From Phytophthora quininea (taxonomy: Eukaryota > Oomycota > Peronosporomycetes > Peronosporales > Peronosporaceae), in NCBI GenBank assembly GCA_011947345.1, contig JAAVTG010000581.1, forward strand, positions 496,001-560,000: a stretch of DNA of 64,000 nucleotides, given 5' to 3'. This document shows, one piece after another, positions 1 to 11,018 of the stretch (positions are counted from its first letter, which is position 1; every line of letters starts with the position of its first letter). A program made the position numbers and the translations under genes. The notes below the pieces were generated by a model. It was given only the letters and a program-made list of their open reading frames with translations. It was not told where the DNA came from and made no database searches.

Positions 1-1025
1 GAACCGATGCACCACATGTGGACGACACGAACGTAACTCTCACGGATAGATAGCTTATCACCTTAAGACGAGAAATCCGCTAAACAGTTAATCAATTCGA
101 TTTCCTACGTGTGTGGGCTAAATTACCAAAAAGTGCGCTGGCCGTTAGCACCATGTGAATAGACTGCATTCAACACCAGGAAGGCCTTTTTCGCCAAAAG
201 GGTTCAGGACCCAAAGTATTGTTCAATCCAGCAATAGCGCGATTCGATAGTACCTTCATTTGTACCTGACTACAATAGTTGTGGTGAAGATGCGGTTGGC
301 CACGTGCAAGCAAGTCGTCAGAGCCGAACGTACTGCTGCATCTAGGCATCTGTGTACGAGCCCACAGAGCAAACTCTATTGCTGCAGGGCAACCGCTTAT
401 CGTTCATCGAATGTATGAATTATTATCGCGAAGAACTTGAGCGCGATGAAGCCATTGTGGTGCGATTGCGGTACACGGTACGTAGTACGAAATGGAATCA
501 CCGGCTGAAAGACTCTTTTGGCCGATTCGTTTGATCAATGCTGCGAGGCCAGGAGGTCTGTCGATGGGGTGGCTATCGGCGTCCATTGACGAGAAGTTCT
601 TGAAGATATTCGTCGCGGGGTGGTGGCTTCTTTTACAATGAGCACTCCAAAACGATAGCTATTTTGGCAGTACATTGATAGCTATTTTGACAATATAGCG
701 TTCCTGCATTCGAGCATTGGTGATTTAGCCCGTATCAGTGGGGGAGGTGAGCTAGCCCAAATCAGTGGTGAAGAAGCCCTCCTCAGTGGTATTTCGGGAA
801 ATCCCTCGCGTGTAAGTTGTCGTACTCACTGATAGTGTCGAAAGGGTACCTCTGACGCAAGAAATCGGGCTTGATAAGCTCGAATTTCAGCTGTCAAGTT
901 TGCGAAAATCAGTCTATTGTACTCGTTACTGCCGGTAGGATGATCTCGCTTTCAACTGCAATCCCTCTCTAGTATCTCTATCTCGAATTATAATAGCGAG
1001 TGAGAGCTCCGACGACGCGAATTTC
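1..1025. other. No gene recognised
   Basis: I see no convincing coding region here. The longest open frames are about 60 codons, on opposite strands, without a recognisable domain. AT-rich text around 650-720 contains a short direct repetition of a tagctatttt-type string. This could be the downstream flank of the effector on the minus strand at 1026-1595. Confidence 0.5.
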
Positions 1026-1595
1026 TTACTCATCCATGTTTTTCAGACTGTACGGAGGGAACGGATTTCTCTTGAACCCTTGCTTGTACTCATGTGGGAA
1101 CGCTAGCTTGTGCGCCTTGACGTATTCGCTGTACTCGGTCCACTTGGGGTCACTCCGCGGCAAGGACGACAATTTCAGCTCCAGGTATAGTGTTGCTGGC
1201 CGCTTGCGGTCCTCGAGGTTGAACAGAATATTCGACTTGATCTCCTTTTGCAGATTCTTGGGCAGTTTGGACAATTTAACGGTCTTCATCAACTTTGCTG
1301 CGCTCTCCAGCTCTGCCTGCGTCGCCTTGCCCACCGATTTTGCCGATTTGGACCTGGATAATGTCTTCGATAACTTCTCCGACTGGGTTCCAGCGAAGGA
1401 TTTGAGCTTCTCCAGGAAAACTCGCTCTTCATCTTCGTCGGTGACCATCTTTTCAGTTCTCAAGGACCTTCGAGTTTGGGCACGGGGCTCTTTATCGGAT
1501 GAGATCGCAGAGCGTTTGATCGACTTGGCCGTGACGACGTCGGTACTTGAGATAAGCGTAGAGATTGCTACCACGACGAGGAAATGGAGTCGCAT
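1026..1595 (-). CDS. RxLR-dEER effector (family member 1)
   Basis: A 189-residue protein predicted to be secreted and delivered into plant cells. The start is set at the methionine that opens the signal peptide (MRLHFLVVVAIST, cleavage after about residue 23); the frame is open 30 codons further upstream, but that extension would bury the signal peptide. RSLR is at residues 43-46 and the acidic DEDEER at 53-58. The C-terminal part is lysine-rich and ends in a module of the form LSSLPRSDPKWTEYSEYVKA, which the other effectors in this window share (LPR-x-x-P-x-W, then a YSKF-like stretch). The frame is intact. The family assignment is firm; the host target is unknown. Confidence 0.9.
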   Translation of the reverse strand: MRLHFLVVVAISTLISSTDVVTAKSIKRSAISSDKEPRAQTRRSLRTEKMVTDEDEERVFLEKLKSFAGTQSEKLSKTLSRSKSAKSVGKATQAELESAAKLMKTVKLSKLPKNLQKEIKSNILFNLEDRKRPATLYLELKLSSLPRSDPKWTEYSEYVKAHKLAFPHEYKQGFKRNPFPPYSLKNMDE

Positions 1596-2002
1596 GACGG
1601 TCGTCTTGAGAGGTAGAAGGAAGATTGCAAAATGAGACTCGTGGTCACACGCGGTATGTGTGTCGACAACGAGAGCCGGGGGCAAAGTTCACAATCTGAA
1701 CGGAGGTAAAAGACTCGAACCACAACTAATCCATGTATACACGTAGTACGTGACGTACACCACCAGTGAGATGCACCACTTTACGTGCTGGCGAAGGAGT
1801 CTAACATCCCGTAACTTCCTCTCGTCAATTCTGTAGCGATGGATGGTCGGCAAAACACACTACAAACGTGACTGCTACAACACTCCCTTCCTGCACTCAA
1901 CGTGACCCGCATCCCACCATCAAACATCAACACTCGAACTTGTTTGCTGCTTTAGTTTTTGCACGGGGTACGACTAGCCACTCCCCATCTTGAGATTTCC
2001 AG
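1596..2002. other. Intergenic, upstream of effector 1
   Basis: No coding potential recognised. This is the 5' flank of the minus-strand effector and probably holds its promoter. I could not identify a specific site with confidence. Confidence 0.4.
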
Positions 2003-3600
2003 GTGGTTGGTCGAAAATGGAGCAGCGGTGGGGGTTCTTGTTGGGAACTGCTCAAGCACAAAATCTGCTACGGGGACCTCGAGTACGATGACGACTACTG
2101 GAACTACCACCGCCGCAGTCTGGAAGTGAGACTGCCGTCACGTTGGGCAGGCATCCCAGAAGGAGAAGCCTACCACTTCACAGACGAGGAGGAGCGATCT
2201 TCCAGTAAAGTCTCATAAGGTCAAAGAGGCTCTGGTGTTACTGGCAGCGGTGGATCATGCGGATTATGCAGGGTGGAGATATCTACTGACACAGCACTGT
2301 GAGACCAAACTGGGTGTAGAAGGAGAAGAAGAATTCGAGCTCCCAGTCTCAGTCAGTATGTGGACCTGTCCAGGAACTTTACAGTTCGAGATCGCAGCTT
2401 CGACTCGGTCTTGGTTCAGTTGTGTGGCATCCACTGCCCGAGTCAAGACTATCTCGATGCTTTGGGAAGGATTGCAGTGCTGGACAGAACCCTTACGCCA
2501 GACTAACAGGGTGTAGAGGTCTCCGTTCCGGTGTTTGTGGGCTTCCGCTCGGTGGATGTTGAGGTGGATCCGGTGGAGATTTTGCATAATATCTGGAGGT
2601 CCGAGAACGTGATCAAAGAGACGAAAAAGCGATCCTCGACAACAGTTCCGAGCGGCTCTCTGCGATGCAGACGCGACTTTATGGGCTGCGTGTCCGATCT
2701 TTTGGCAGTTTAGTCATGACGAGCAGCCGATAATGAACACTGCACCGATCACTGTGGACAAGACGATCCCTTGCGTGCGAACGTTTGGCGACGACGGAGA
2801 AAGCAAGTGTGTGAATGCGCTGGTTCCTGGCTACGGCCGATGCCTTATGCAGCGAGATTTTCTGGTATTTTTTTATTTATTTGACAAAGGAATTGGCGAC
2901 GGTCGTGTTTGTGACGGCGGATTGCTCTCTCTCGTTCTTGAATTTCTGAAGGTCTCCCACATTTTCTGACAGCAGTTGAAAGGCGTTGACGCTTGACGGC
3001 CCCCACGTGGAAATTGATGAAAGCGACGTTCTCCAGAGCTGTCCGAAGCTCCAAGAACTATCGTTGTGTGGAGGCTTCGTCGCAGAAGTGCGGTTGAATT
3101 TTAGCTACTACCACGATTCGGGTCAGCCATTGCCTCACTTGAACTGTCACTTGAACGATATTGGGCTGCTTGCAAAAGCACTAGGTAATTTTGCTGACTC
3201 CGTATCCAAGTGTGCTTTTGGGTGAAATCCGAATCCGGCAGAACCTCCGAGGATCGACAAGAAAAGAGCAAGCATTGGAAATGAGCTAAAGGCGCTCCTT
3301 GACGTTCTGAGAACCAACCGGACGATGGAATATCTCGAGATTCTGGCCCCAGACGAATTCTACGAAAGCTATTTTGCCCAGTTTAGACAGTACCACCAGG
3401 AAGCGATTGGAAGGACGCTTACCCACCTTTCGATGGCATGCAAGGCCGCATTTATCAGTGTGTTGTCCCCGTCTAACGACCGATTGCAGAGGAAAAGAAG
3501 AGGCTCTGCTTCTCCGCGCAGAGAACTGGACCACATCTTCAAGTTCGCGGCCGTCCCAATTCAGAGAAAAGTTTTCTTTTCTACGAGCAAAAACATTTAA
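2003..3600 (+). pseudogene. Decayed protein-coding gene, leucine-rich-repeat-like
   Basis: A series of plus-strand open pieces in shifting frames (2003-2218, 2235-2516, 2986-3225, 3325-3600) read like one ancestral protein broken by indels and stops. The 2986-3225 piece contains CPKLQELSL, typical of leucine-rich repeats. The 3325-3600 piece (MEYLEILAPDEFYESYF, then AFISVL) resembles the C-terminal part of multicopy Phytophthora leucine-rich-repeat proteins. No single frame spans it and no start is evident, so it is called a relic. The family name rests on motif resemblance only. Confidence 0.4.
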
Positions 3601-3606
3601 AGGGTT

Positions 3607-4052
3607 GTGATCAGAGGAAGAAATTCCGGGCGGGTCTGCTATCGGCGGTTTGGAAGCAAAACATTGAGATGGCAAAGCTGTTTACAGCCAAGTGGTTCAC
3701 GTAAGCGGCTTCTGTCAAATCTGCAACTGGCGGCGCTGCTTCAGTGCGTTGGGATAACTCGGCGTTTTGTGGACCAATGCAACGCTTCCCTTGCAGGAAG
3801 TATTTTGGAAAATTCAGTTAAAAGTGGTTACGTCGAGGTAGTTGAGGTACTTCAGCAAGAGTCATTTGTATGATCGGAATGAGGCTTTCTATACTGCTGC
3901 AACAAGTGGCCAACGGAGACTTACGGAGATTTTGCTCAAGCATCCTTCGTGAGTCAAGAAGACCTTTGGCTAGGCGTCTTGAGGGTAGGAGGAACTTGCC
4001 AGCGACAGCTGCAAATGGCCACGAGTTCTTGTGGAAGAGCGACGTTACGTGA
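3607..4052 (+). pseudogene. Ankyrin-type repeat relic
   Basis: Two overlapping open pieces (3607-3873 and 3870-4052) in different frames contain ankyrin-like helices: SGYVEVVEVL in the first, and AAT-SGQRRLTEILL in a third frame just after it. There is no start or stop of a complete gene. It follows the leucine-rich-repeat-like relic directly and may be the tail of the same old gene. Confidence 0.35.
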
Positions 4053-4476
4053 TCATTGGGCCTGCGGTGGGGATCGCCGGATAATTGGAGTGATATGGAA
4101 AAGCTGACAAGATGGAGACGGCGAAAGCACCTTCAAGACCTTTGATCTGATTTTGAACCTTGCCATGAATTTGTATCTCTCGCGCTCGGCTCTCTTCGTC
4201 GAATGGTCCATTTGTGAGGTCCATGTAGCATATCATCTGCCGCACAGCTACACCAGTGTATCTTATCACAAAAGATACTTCGTTTTCAGCTCGTACGCCA
4301 GGATGGCATTGCATTCCTCATATACTGACCTGTTCCATTCAACCAAGGTGTGTACCGCCTTCTATCATTCAAATAAACCCCTGGTGAATGACATCATGAT
4401 AACAACTAAAGCGTAGGTGCGGTCTCATCGACGACCTCATTCTGACTTTAGCGTTCTGCGTAACAGACCCCCAAGA

Positions 4477-5019
4477 ATGGGCTGCAACTTTTCATCGGCT
4501 GAAGAGGACCTTCCCGTGGACGTTTTCAAGACCGAGCCACTCTTTCTAACGGAACGACCGTCGAGTGCAGACGGAGGATCGCCCATCCACGATCGCGAGC
4601 TGCTAAAAGATCAAGAGTCTCTAAAAGATACGTCCCCAGAAGATGAAGATTACTCTGACGAGTTCTACGCAGAGCCTCCCCACTCCAACACGTCCCTCAT
4701 CTTTGTGCGTCCTGCCATCATCAGCCAATTGAGCGACACGGTGGATCTCTGCGGAGAGATGAAGGAGGGAGACCTTCGAGACGCCAGTGAAGAAATCCTC
4801 GAGAGGATCGTCCGAATCCAATTCCAAGTGGATCTCCAGGGCGACGCTGTGCCGCAGACGATAGTGGACGAGGTGCAGGATTTTGACACTCGATTCAAGA
4901 CCTTCCTGGAGCAATACGCTAATAAGACAGACGATGCCAGTGTGGCCGAAGCTCAGGAACTGATTGATGGCTTTGATCAGGAGCTTGACACATTGGGGGA
5001 ACAGTTCGCTGGTATTTAG
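4477..5019 (+). CDS. Acidic protein with possible N-terminal lipidation, function unknown
   Basis: A 180-residue intact frame. I start it at 4477 because this ATG gives MGCNFSS, a Gly2-Cys3 context suited to N-myristoylation plus palmitoylation; the longer frame from 4417 begins with GTG. The N-terminal half is rich in Asp, Glu and Ser and looks disordered. Residues from about 95 are predominantly helical and acidic, rich in Glu, Asp and Gln (EEILERIVRIQFQVD; EAQELIDGFDQELDTLGEQ). No catalytic motif or known domain is recognised. Membrane attachment by lipid is an inference. It stands alone on the plus strand between a relic and the minus-strand RNase gene. Confidence 0.6.
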   Translation: MGCNFSSAEEDLPVDVFKTEPLFLTERPSSADGGSPIHDRELLKDQESLKDTSPEDEDYSDEFYAEPPHSNTSLIFVRPAIISQLSDTVDLCGEMKEGDLRDASEEILERIVRIQFQVDLQGDAVPQTIVDEVQDFDTRFKTFLEQYANKTDDASVAEAQELIDGFDQELDTLGEQFAGI

Positions 5020-5451
5020 CTGACGAAGGGAGTTTTGTGTGTCTTGAAGCGCTGGAGTTTGGAGACTGAAGGCAAGGACGATTGCAAGTGCAGCAGAATA
5101 TCCCCAGACGAAGTTGTAAGAGGCTTCCCGCGTTCCATAAGTTAATGTGTTGTTGATTTTATTATTTCGATTCGAATTTAAGTACTGGGGCAAATATTTC
5201 TTTGCATCGGTTCACGTGTGCAGACTCATGATTCGATGTGGCATGAGGAATACTACTCCACCTTATACCCTCACGACAATAATTCGAGACGTTCAAGAGT
5301 GCTCGCCAACGAGCGAAAGCAATCTGTGGCTTCGAACAGCGTCCACTCGTCTTGACAGTACGGAGCACGGAGCGGGATAAATCTTCCGAGCAGCCCAAAA
5401 CGGGGCGTCTTTATTGCAATTGATACGCTGCTTCTACAGTAACTAGCTCAA

Positions 5452-6477
5452 CTAGTCCTGGCAGTACATGAGAGGGCTGGTAGGTTCCGACGTCGGGGCC
5501 GTGGTCGGTGCAGAGGTCGACGTGCCGGTGCTACCAGAACTGGAGCTGTTGTCCGACCCCGGTGCCACGTACGGCAGCAGCGTGATCGGCTTGTCACCAG
5601 AGCACACCGAGAAAGTCGACGTGGCTGTGGCATTGGCGCAGTCGATCTGGGTCGTGGGGCCGTCGCTGCCAATGTCGCTGGGCTTGTCGTAGCACGTGCG
5701 GATGACCGAAAGCTGGTTGTCGCCGTCCACAGCCGAGCACAGCACGATCACCTGGTGGTCATACAGTGCCTGAATCTCGGCCAACGTCGTCTCGGGCGTC
5801 TCGAGAGCCGCCCACTTGGCGATCTGCTCGGTGGCGGCGCTCAGTCGATCGGCCGTGTTCAAAGTCGCCTGGAAGTAGGTGACCGCCGCAGCCTCGAGGT
5901 CCGCTCCTTGGGCAGCATAGCAGAGTCCGTGCTTCTGGAATTCGTGGTCGTAGATCTCGCACAGCGAGTCGTAGGTCGAGTCGGTCGTGGCGTCGACCCA
6001 CTTGTCCCCCATTTCAGCGAGCAGCGTCTTCTGGTTGGCGACGAATTGATCGGCATCGTAAGGATCGTTCTCGACGCTGTTGCTCGGGTTGCAGCAGCTC
6101 ACGTAGCCGTCGTCATAGTTGGGCCACAGCCCGTGGATCGTCAGCTCGCTTTTGACACGGTCGGCCACGCAGACCGTGCCGTTCGGGTAGACGTCGACGT
6201 TCTGGTGCGAGATGGTCGAGTCGACTCCGACAAGCAGGTCGCGGCAGAACTGCGGCACAAAGAGCTGCTCCAGTACCAGGTAGTCAAAGTCCCCAGGCAC
6301 CTTCTGCTTGGCCAGACACGTCGGGTCCTTCGTCAAGCACGTCGCGCTGGGTGCCGAACAAATGTCGACGCATTCGCCTGACGACGAGGTCGAGTTGATC
6401 CAACCGCCGGCGTAGTCGGTGGCTTGGGTCTGCGCGTACAGCGCCGAAAGAGCGAGCAGAAGGGCGACGGTGTACAT
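5452..6477 (-). CDS. Secreted ribonuclease T2 family protein
   Basis: A 341-residue protein predicted to be a secreted acid endoribonuclease that cleaves single-stranded RNA through a 2',3'-cyclic phosphate. The start is the ATG of a clear signal peptide (MYTVALLLALSALYAQTQA). The two catalytic blocks of the family are present: CAS1 as LTIHGLWPNY and CAS2 as HEFQKHGLCY, each with its histidine. Many cysteines (for example CVDICS, SCCNPS) fit a disulfide-bonded extracellular enzyme. The last ~50 residues are Ser/Thr/Pro-rich, a likely O-glycosylated tail not needed for catalysis. The open frame extends upstream to 6903, but that part lacks a signal peptide and is not taken. In a plant pathogen it could serve phosphate scavenging or host RNA degradation. 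Confidence 0.92.
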   Translation of the reverse strand: MYTVALLLALSALYAQTQATDYAGGWINSTSSSGECVDICSAPSATCLTKDPTCLAKQKVPGDFDYLVLEQLFVPQFCRDLLVGVDSTISHQNVDVYPNGTVCVADRVKSELTIHGLWPNYDDGYVSCCNPSNSVENDPYDADQFVANQKTLLAEMGDKWVDATTDSTYDSLCEIYDHEFQKHGLCYAAQGADLEAAAVTYFQATLNTADRLSAATEQIAKWAALETPETTLAEIQALYDHQVIVLCSAVDGDNQLSVIRTCYDKPSDIGSDGPTTQIDCANATATSTFSVCSGDKPITLLPYVAPGSDNSSSSGSTGTSTSAPTTAPTSEPTSPLMYCQD

Positions 6478-7146
6478 GTTTGCTGTCCGCAAAGATGTAG
6501 AGATGCTGTAGACGAATCCGAGCGAATTGGAAAGTGAGCTCGAGGAGGTCCCAGGGCAAAGGCACCGACGCCAACGAATTGACAGAGGGCACGCGAGCGG
6601 ACATAGCGACGTCGGAAGCTGGTCTCTGCTACGCTTGCGGTCAAGCAGGTCAAGCAACCGCAGTGCGTGTCTGAAATTACTAACGGAGATTGTGACCCGG
6701 CCAGACCATAGGGATGTTCGAGCTGCAAGAGCTTCTTGGTGCAATCCATCGCAACGTCGCAACACCGGCATCCTTTCGTCTCGAGACGTGCTCTCCATAC
6801 CAGACGTGCGAAGTGAAACGCCTCCAATGCGTTGAGGTGTCGTCGTGGGGCAGACGCTGTCGGCCCAACAGTTACTGTCAGTAGTGTCAACCAGGACCAC
6901 CATTAGAAGTCTTTCATCTGCGAGTGCAATTGAAAAAATTGCACAACTCGCGTCGAGGAATCGGTTCGACCGTGACTGGCCCAGCTCTTGTCTGCTCGTC
7001 GACGTTCAATGTTACCGAACACCTTTGGAGAACGCTGCTGGGGGTGCCACCGACACCATCAGAGCTTGCAAGTTTACACGGTTCATTTCAGCTACATTTA
7101 CACCTAAAAAAGCTTCAGAGCTTGCTTGCATCCTTGGCGACGGCGA
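6478..7146. other. Intergenic region between RNase T2 and kinase genes
   Basis: No recognised gene. The region is upstream of the RNase gene and downstream of the PX-kinase gene (both minus strand). It therefore probably holds the RNase promoter and the kinase 3' untranslated sequence. Open frames here overlap on both strands without domains. Confidence 0.4.
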
Positions 7147-8064
7147 TTATGATCGAGAGTCGAAAGTATTATCACGGAGAACTCGATCGAACTGGTCTTG
7201 CTCGTTCGCCACGCCAGCAAACTCGCCGACTTGATTGTCCACCTCCTCGAGCGTCATTTGCTCGGACGGATCAAACGCGCACATGCCTCGTATTAACGCC
7301 CATTCCCCGTCTGTCATATTCCCTGGCTGTTGCAGGAACGCACCCTCCTGCACATGACGCCAAACCGCGTTATCATCGTCAATTGACGCCCATGGTGGCC
7401 GACCTGAAATCGCCTCCACAAAAACCATCCCCAACGAAAATATATCTGCCTCGAATGACGGCCCGAGAGTCGTAAACTCTGGTGCTCGATATCGATGTGC
7501 TCCAACCTTCTCGAACTTCGGCTGACTTCGCGAAACGAAGAAACTCATCCCAAAGTCCGTGATCATTGCGGTATCGCCATCAACGAGAATGTTGTTGCCC
7601 TTCAGGTCGCCGTGAACGATCCCGTTGCCATGCAAGAACTTGATCCCATGCGTCACATCAAGCAACGCGTGCCATGCTCTGAGGCGACTGGTCTCGGCAA
7701 TCGACGATTCATCTCCACCTGAAAGATGCTGGTCGTGCCGCTTTCGCTCGCGCAAATACTCAGGGAGAGATTTATACGCCATGGGCTTGCACACCAAGAA
7801 GCACGGCGATCCATCGTCGCATTCTCCGAAGAACGGGACGATGTTCGGATGTCGACTCGCAACATACCAGACCTCCGCCTCGCGAAGGAAATTATCCCAG
7901 TCGCTGGTCGACTTGATTTCAATGCACTTTACAACGACGCCAGCATCCCAATACTTCCCCAGGTAGATCTTTCCAAACGCGCCGGAGCAGAAGGGCTTGT
8001 CACTCAACGTGACCGTGCTACGGGCAATGAACCCCAGCTCAAGGCGATTACTGACCGACGACAC
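7147..8064 (-). pseudogene. TKL-like protein kinase domain (3' part of a PX-kinase gene)
   Basis: An open frame of about 305 codons encoding a whole kinase domain: glycine loop SGAFGKIYLG, VAIK-like VVVKCIE, catalytic loop HGDLKGNN, DFG and the RAPEF form of APE. HGDLKGNN with DFGMSFF fits tyrosine-kinase-like (TKL) enzymes expanded in oomycetes. There is no ATG before the glycine loop, and the frame is open only back to a TGA at 8077-8079. Just beyond that stop, the same frame continues as the end of a PX domain. The natural gene is therefore a PX-kinase fusion interrupted here by a nonsense codon (CGA to TGA would explain it) or by an error. Confidence 0.75.
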
Positions 8065-8076
8065 GGCCGGGTTTTG

Positions 8077-8689
8077 TCAGTTCCGCTCGTACTCTTGGAT
8101 TTGAGCATCCACTTGGAAGAAGTCGTCGAGTTCACGACGAGGGAGCGGCGTGATCGTCAGAAGTCCCGTCAGGTAAGCCTCGAGCATGCCGGCACATTTC
8201 GATCGCTCTCGACCTACGAAGAAGTAGCCAGAATTTCTTGGGGAATGTCAGGTGTCTTATTTGCTCTTGGATGCACAGGCTCGACTTGAGGACTCCGTGC
8301 AGACATCGAAATTCGGAGTAGCGCTTGGTGACGACCCAATTGATCCCATTTTGCAGTCGGACGAGCGCACCGAAAGTCGTCGCTTTGCCAATCGCCGCTT
8401 TGGCGACAAGTTCTGACGGAAGCGACAAGCTCTCGATGTTGGCACCATGATTGCATCTCCAGTCGTCCGCACCGGCAACGTGCGCGCTGGATAAAACGGC
8501 TGCGTCACAATACGCCCACGACTCTTCTCCGGAAAGGCGAGCTTGGTCCCTGTCAGTGGGGCGACCTGCTTGTATGCCCGTCATGGTTGCCTTGGCGAGA
8601 GCTGGAGCGGCTTGGTCGAAGCTGCGCAAAACGGCATGTGCAGCAGCTCGCCTGCCATGTCTTGTCCACTGTGCATGCGAGCTACGCAC
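8077..8689 (-). pseudogene. PX domain (5' part of the PX-kinase gene), frameshifted
   Basis: The 8132-8689 frame contains a phox-homology signature: NWVVTKRYSEFRCLH followed by LTFPKKFW, which in family members contacts phosphoinositides. Around 8222 the reading frame must shift to continue as RSKCAGMLEAYLTGLL and on to DDFFQVDAQIQEYERN before the TGA at 8077. PX-TKL kinases are an established oomycete architecture, so this and the downstream kinase are read as one gene broken by a frameshift and a stop. The true N-terminus is uncertain because upstream frames also shift. Confidence 0.65.
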
Positions 8690-9045
8690 ATAATATAAGG
8701 ATGGGGTTAGAGCTTCTCAGAGCAGCCGCCGTAGGCTGTGCTACGCGTCACCGGCACGCCGCCCAACTGCTGCGCACGTCGTCCGACGCAACAGCGCACC
8801 TTGCAAGTCGCCGCCTTCAACGCGCGCTTCATTCTTGGCTAGTCCAAGCGCAGCCTTCTTTGGGGGACGTCTGAATGTGTATTGCGTCTTTTGAGAGAAC
8901 CAACGATACACCGTGCTGGTCATCAGTTGCCTTGTCGAGATGAAGCGGCTGTCAAGACCATAACTTTCTTCGACTCCATGCTCGAGTTCCGTCAGCCACG
9001 GCGCGTCCAAGACCGCTACATGAAAGTCGTGGTGGGTCAATGCAC
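8690..9045. other. No gene recognised
   Basis: Short overlapping frames without domains. The upstream end of the PX-kinase gene and the left boundary of the first ankyrin block lie here. Similarity to the second ankyrin block (18.5 kb) starts at about 9029-9046. Confidence 0.4.
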
Positions 9046-10412
9046 CGACGAAGAGGAGAAGGACGAGCACGAGGCTGCTGCAGACCATGAGTACGAGAAG
9101 TGCACACATCGCTGCGGAATGAGAACCCGGGCAGTTTTGACGCTTTTGACGCGTTGGGTATGTCGTCGGTATTTCCTGTGCAATTCACGGGATTATTTGC
9201 CAGAATCGAACGACGGAATTTCCTCAACCCAATTGCTACGGGGACCACCACCGCCACCACCACCACTACATTCCTCCTGACCGACGATGGAGACGCCCCT
9301 GTGCTTCTGACGGCGCGGCTGCTGATTCCAACCAAGTTGCAGACCCTCCCCACGTCTCGCAGCTCATCTCGGACTTCCTGCTGCCCAGGACGATCGACGC
9401 TGCCGCCTACCTGGACCTCCAGCTGATGGTGCAGATCTACGGCCACTGTCGTCCGTGGACGGTCGACGCCATGAACGGCGCTGCCGACAGAGGGAGAGTG
9501 GACATCCTCAAGTGGCTGCGTACAAACCGCAGGGAAGGCTGCTCCACGAAGGCTCTGAACGGAGCTGCCGCCAACGGCCACTTGGACGCTGTCCAGTGGC
9601 TGCTCAAGAGGTACCAACACCACTGCAATTCAGGGAAGCTCTGCAACTTGCTGCAGCTAATGGCCACGCCCACGTTGTCCAAGTTCTGTGGGAAAGGTTC
9701 CAGGACAGATTCGCTCTGCCTCCCGCTCTGAAGGCTGCGGCAAGAAACAACCACGTCGCTGTGGTCATGACGATGATTCCGTGGGTGTTCAACCCAACCG
9801 GAGAGTCCTTGTCGATTCGGAACGCGCTGTACGAGGCTGCGCAGAATGGACACGTCGAGACGGTGGCGCTGTTGCTGGGGAGAGTGGCGAGCTGGACGAC
9901 GTGACAGGGCTGATGGAGAGGGCTGCTACTGGAGGCCACGCCGGAGTGGTTCGGATGTTGCTGGGGTTGGGGACGTCCAAGGACAATGGTCGAGTTTTGG
10001 TCGCCGCAGCGGCAAATGGCCGCGCTCCAATTGTGCGATTGCTGCTTCCTGAGGTTGACACAGATTCCGACGCGGTCGAGAACGCTCTGGGAGCTGCTAC
10101 GATGAATGGTCATGCTGCTGTGGTGGAGGTGCTACTTCTTGATACAACACCAAGTAGACTTGGCTCTGCGCTGATCAACGCAGCAATGTGTAACCAAGTG
10201 GAGATCGTGAAGCTGCTGCTAGAGACCATGAAGAAGCAGCCGTGGGGAGTCTTTGGGGCACGATATCCACTGCGCGTTGGAGGCGGCGGCTGTCAATTCT
10301 AACGACGCAATTGTTGGGCTGCTGGATGAATGGCATCTGCGTCCGATTGAAGGTCATTTGCCAGCTAAACCCGACACGGTAGTGCGACCGGGATAGGCTC
10401 TACGAAGATTAA
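9046..10412 (+). pseudogene. Ankyrin-repeat gene, copy A1 (broken)
   Basis: First of four near-identical copies (A1-A4) of an ankyrin-type gene. Repeats of about 28 residues are visible (for example GRVDILKWL, NGHLDAVQWLL, NGHVETVALLL, NGHAAVVEVLL), a form common in Phytophthora. A1 lacks the first ~230 bases found in A2-A4. It changes frame near 9294 (within a gacgcc run that differs from A2), near 9627 (shared by all copies), near 9885 and near 10250. The end aligns with the A2 stop. An effector gene follows on the opposite strand 178 bases later; the pair is a duplicated unit. Confidence 0.65.
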
Positions 10413-10589
10413 TAAGGTGGAGATGCCGGGATCAACTGGAGTCGACGCAGAAGCAGGTATGAGAGAAGCACCCGAGTTGCCCGGGGTTAAGATCGGGTTA
10501 CGAACGAGGACTCGGTCAAATTCAACTCAGATGGTCTATGGTGACTCCCGTGGTAAAGTGTTATTGTTGAGTCTTTTTCAAGCCGCTGG

Positions 10590-11018
10590 TCATCTTGGGG
10601 TGGAAATGCCTCTTGAATTTTTAGGGTTCTTGAGCTTGTATACTTTCTTGAATTTGCTGTAGAGCAGCCATTTCGGGTCATCACGCGGCAAGTCTTTGAG
10701 TTTGAACCCCCGGAAGAGCACTTTCGGGGTAGCTCCTTTAGCAACCCCGGCATTGGCGGCAGCTTCCGCACGTAGCATCAAAGGGCGATCGCCCTTCGTC
10801 ATTGACGGTAGTGCTCGCTCTTTGTCGTCTTGATTGGCGTGCGTGGAGGTTTCGTCCACCGCAGACTCCACCTCTGACGTCCTCAGAAATCGTTGGGAAT
10901 AATCGGCGCCTTCTTCCTCTTCTTGAATTGTTGGTGCTGCTTCGAGGTCAACTGCTGCAATGTTGTTGATTGCTGTCATGGCAGCCAAGGTGACAAGACA
11001 AGCGAGGCGTAGCAGCAT
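10590..11018 (-). CDS. RxLR-dEER effector, family 2 copy 1 (intact)
   Basis: A 142-residue protein with signal peptide (MLLRLACLVTLAAMTA, cleavage near residue 22), RFLR at residues 43-46 and a DDKER form of the dEER motif at 64-68. The C-terminal module LKDLPRDDPKWLLYSKF is shared with effector families 1, 4, 5, 6 and 7 here. It is the only full-length copy of family 2 in the window. Copy 2 (26582-27009) has lost the frame and copy 3 (35694) is truncated and fused to other sequence. The left arm of the large inverted duplication ends inside this gene, at about 10863. Confidence 0.9.
   Translation of the reverse strand: MLLRLACLVTLAAMTAINNIAAVDLEAAPTIQEEEEGADYSQRFLRTSEVESAVDETSTHANQDDKERALPSMTKGDRPLMLRAEAAANAGVAKGATPKVLFRGFKLKDLPRDDPKWLLYSKFKKVYKLKNPKNSRGISTPR

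Noticed and set aside
352..534. 60-codon plus-strand frame near the window start
   Set aside because: No ATG start, no domain, and an antisense frame of equal length; not supported as a gene.
4417..4476. Upstream extension of the acylated-looking protein
   Set aside because: Begins with GTG and adds a basic stretch that would remove the MGC context; the ATG at 4477 is preferred.
5755..6381. A 208-codon plus-strand frame over the RNase T2 gene
   Set aside because: Antisense shadow of a GC-rich coding region with catalytic motifs on the minus strand.
9612..9634. A 23-base GT...AG stretch in the ankyrin genes whose removal restores the frame
   Set aside because: Far below the size of introns seen in this window (57-70 nt). 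Removing it would also make the ankyrin repeat about 21 residues instead of the 28 seen in neighbouring repeats.
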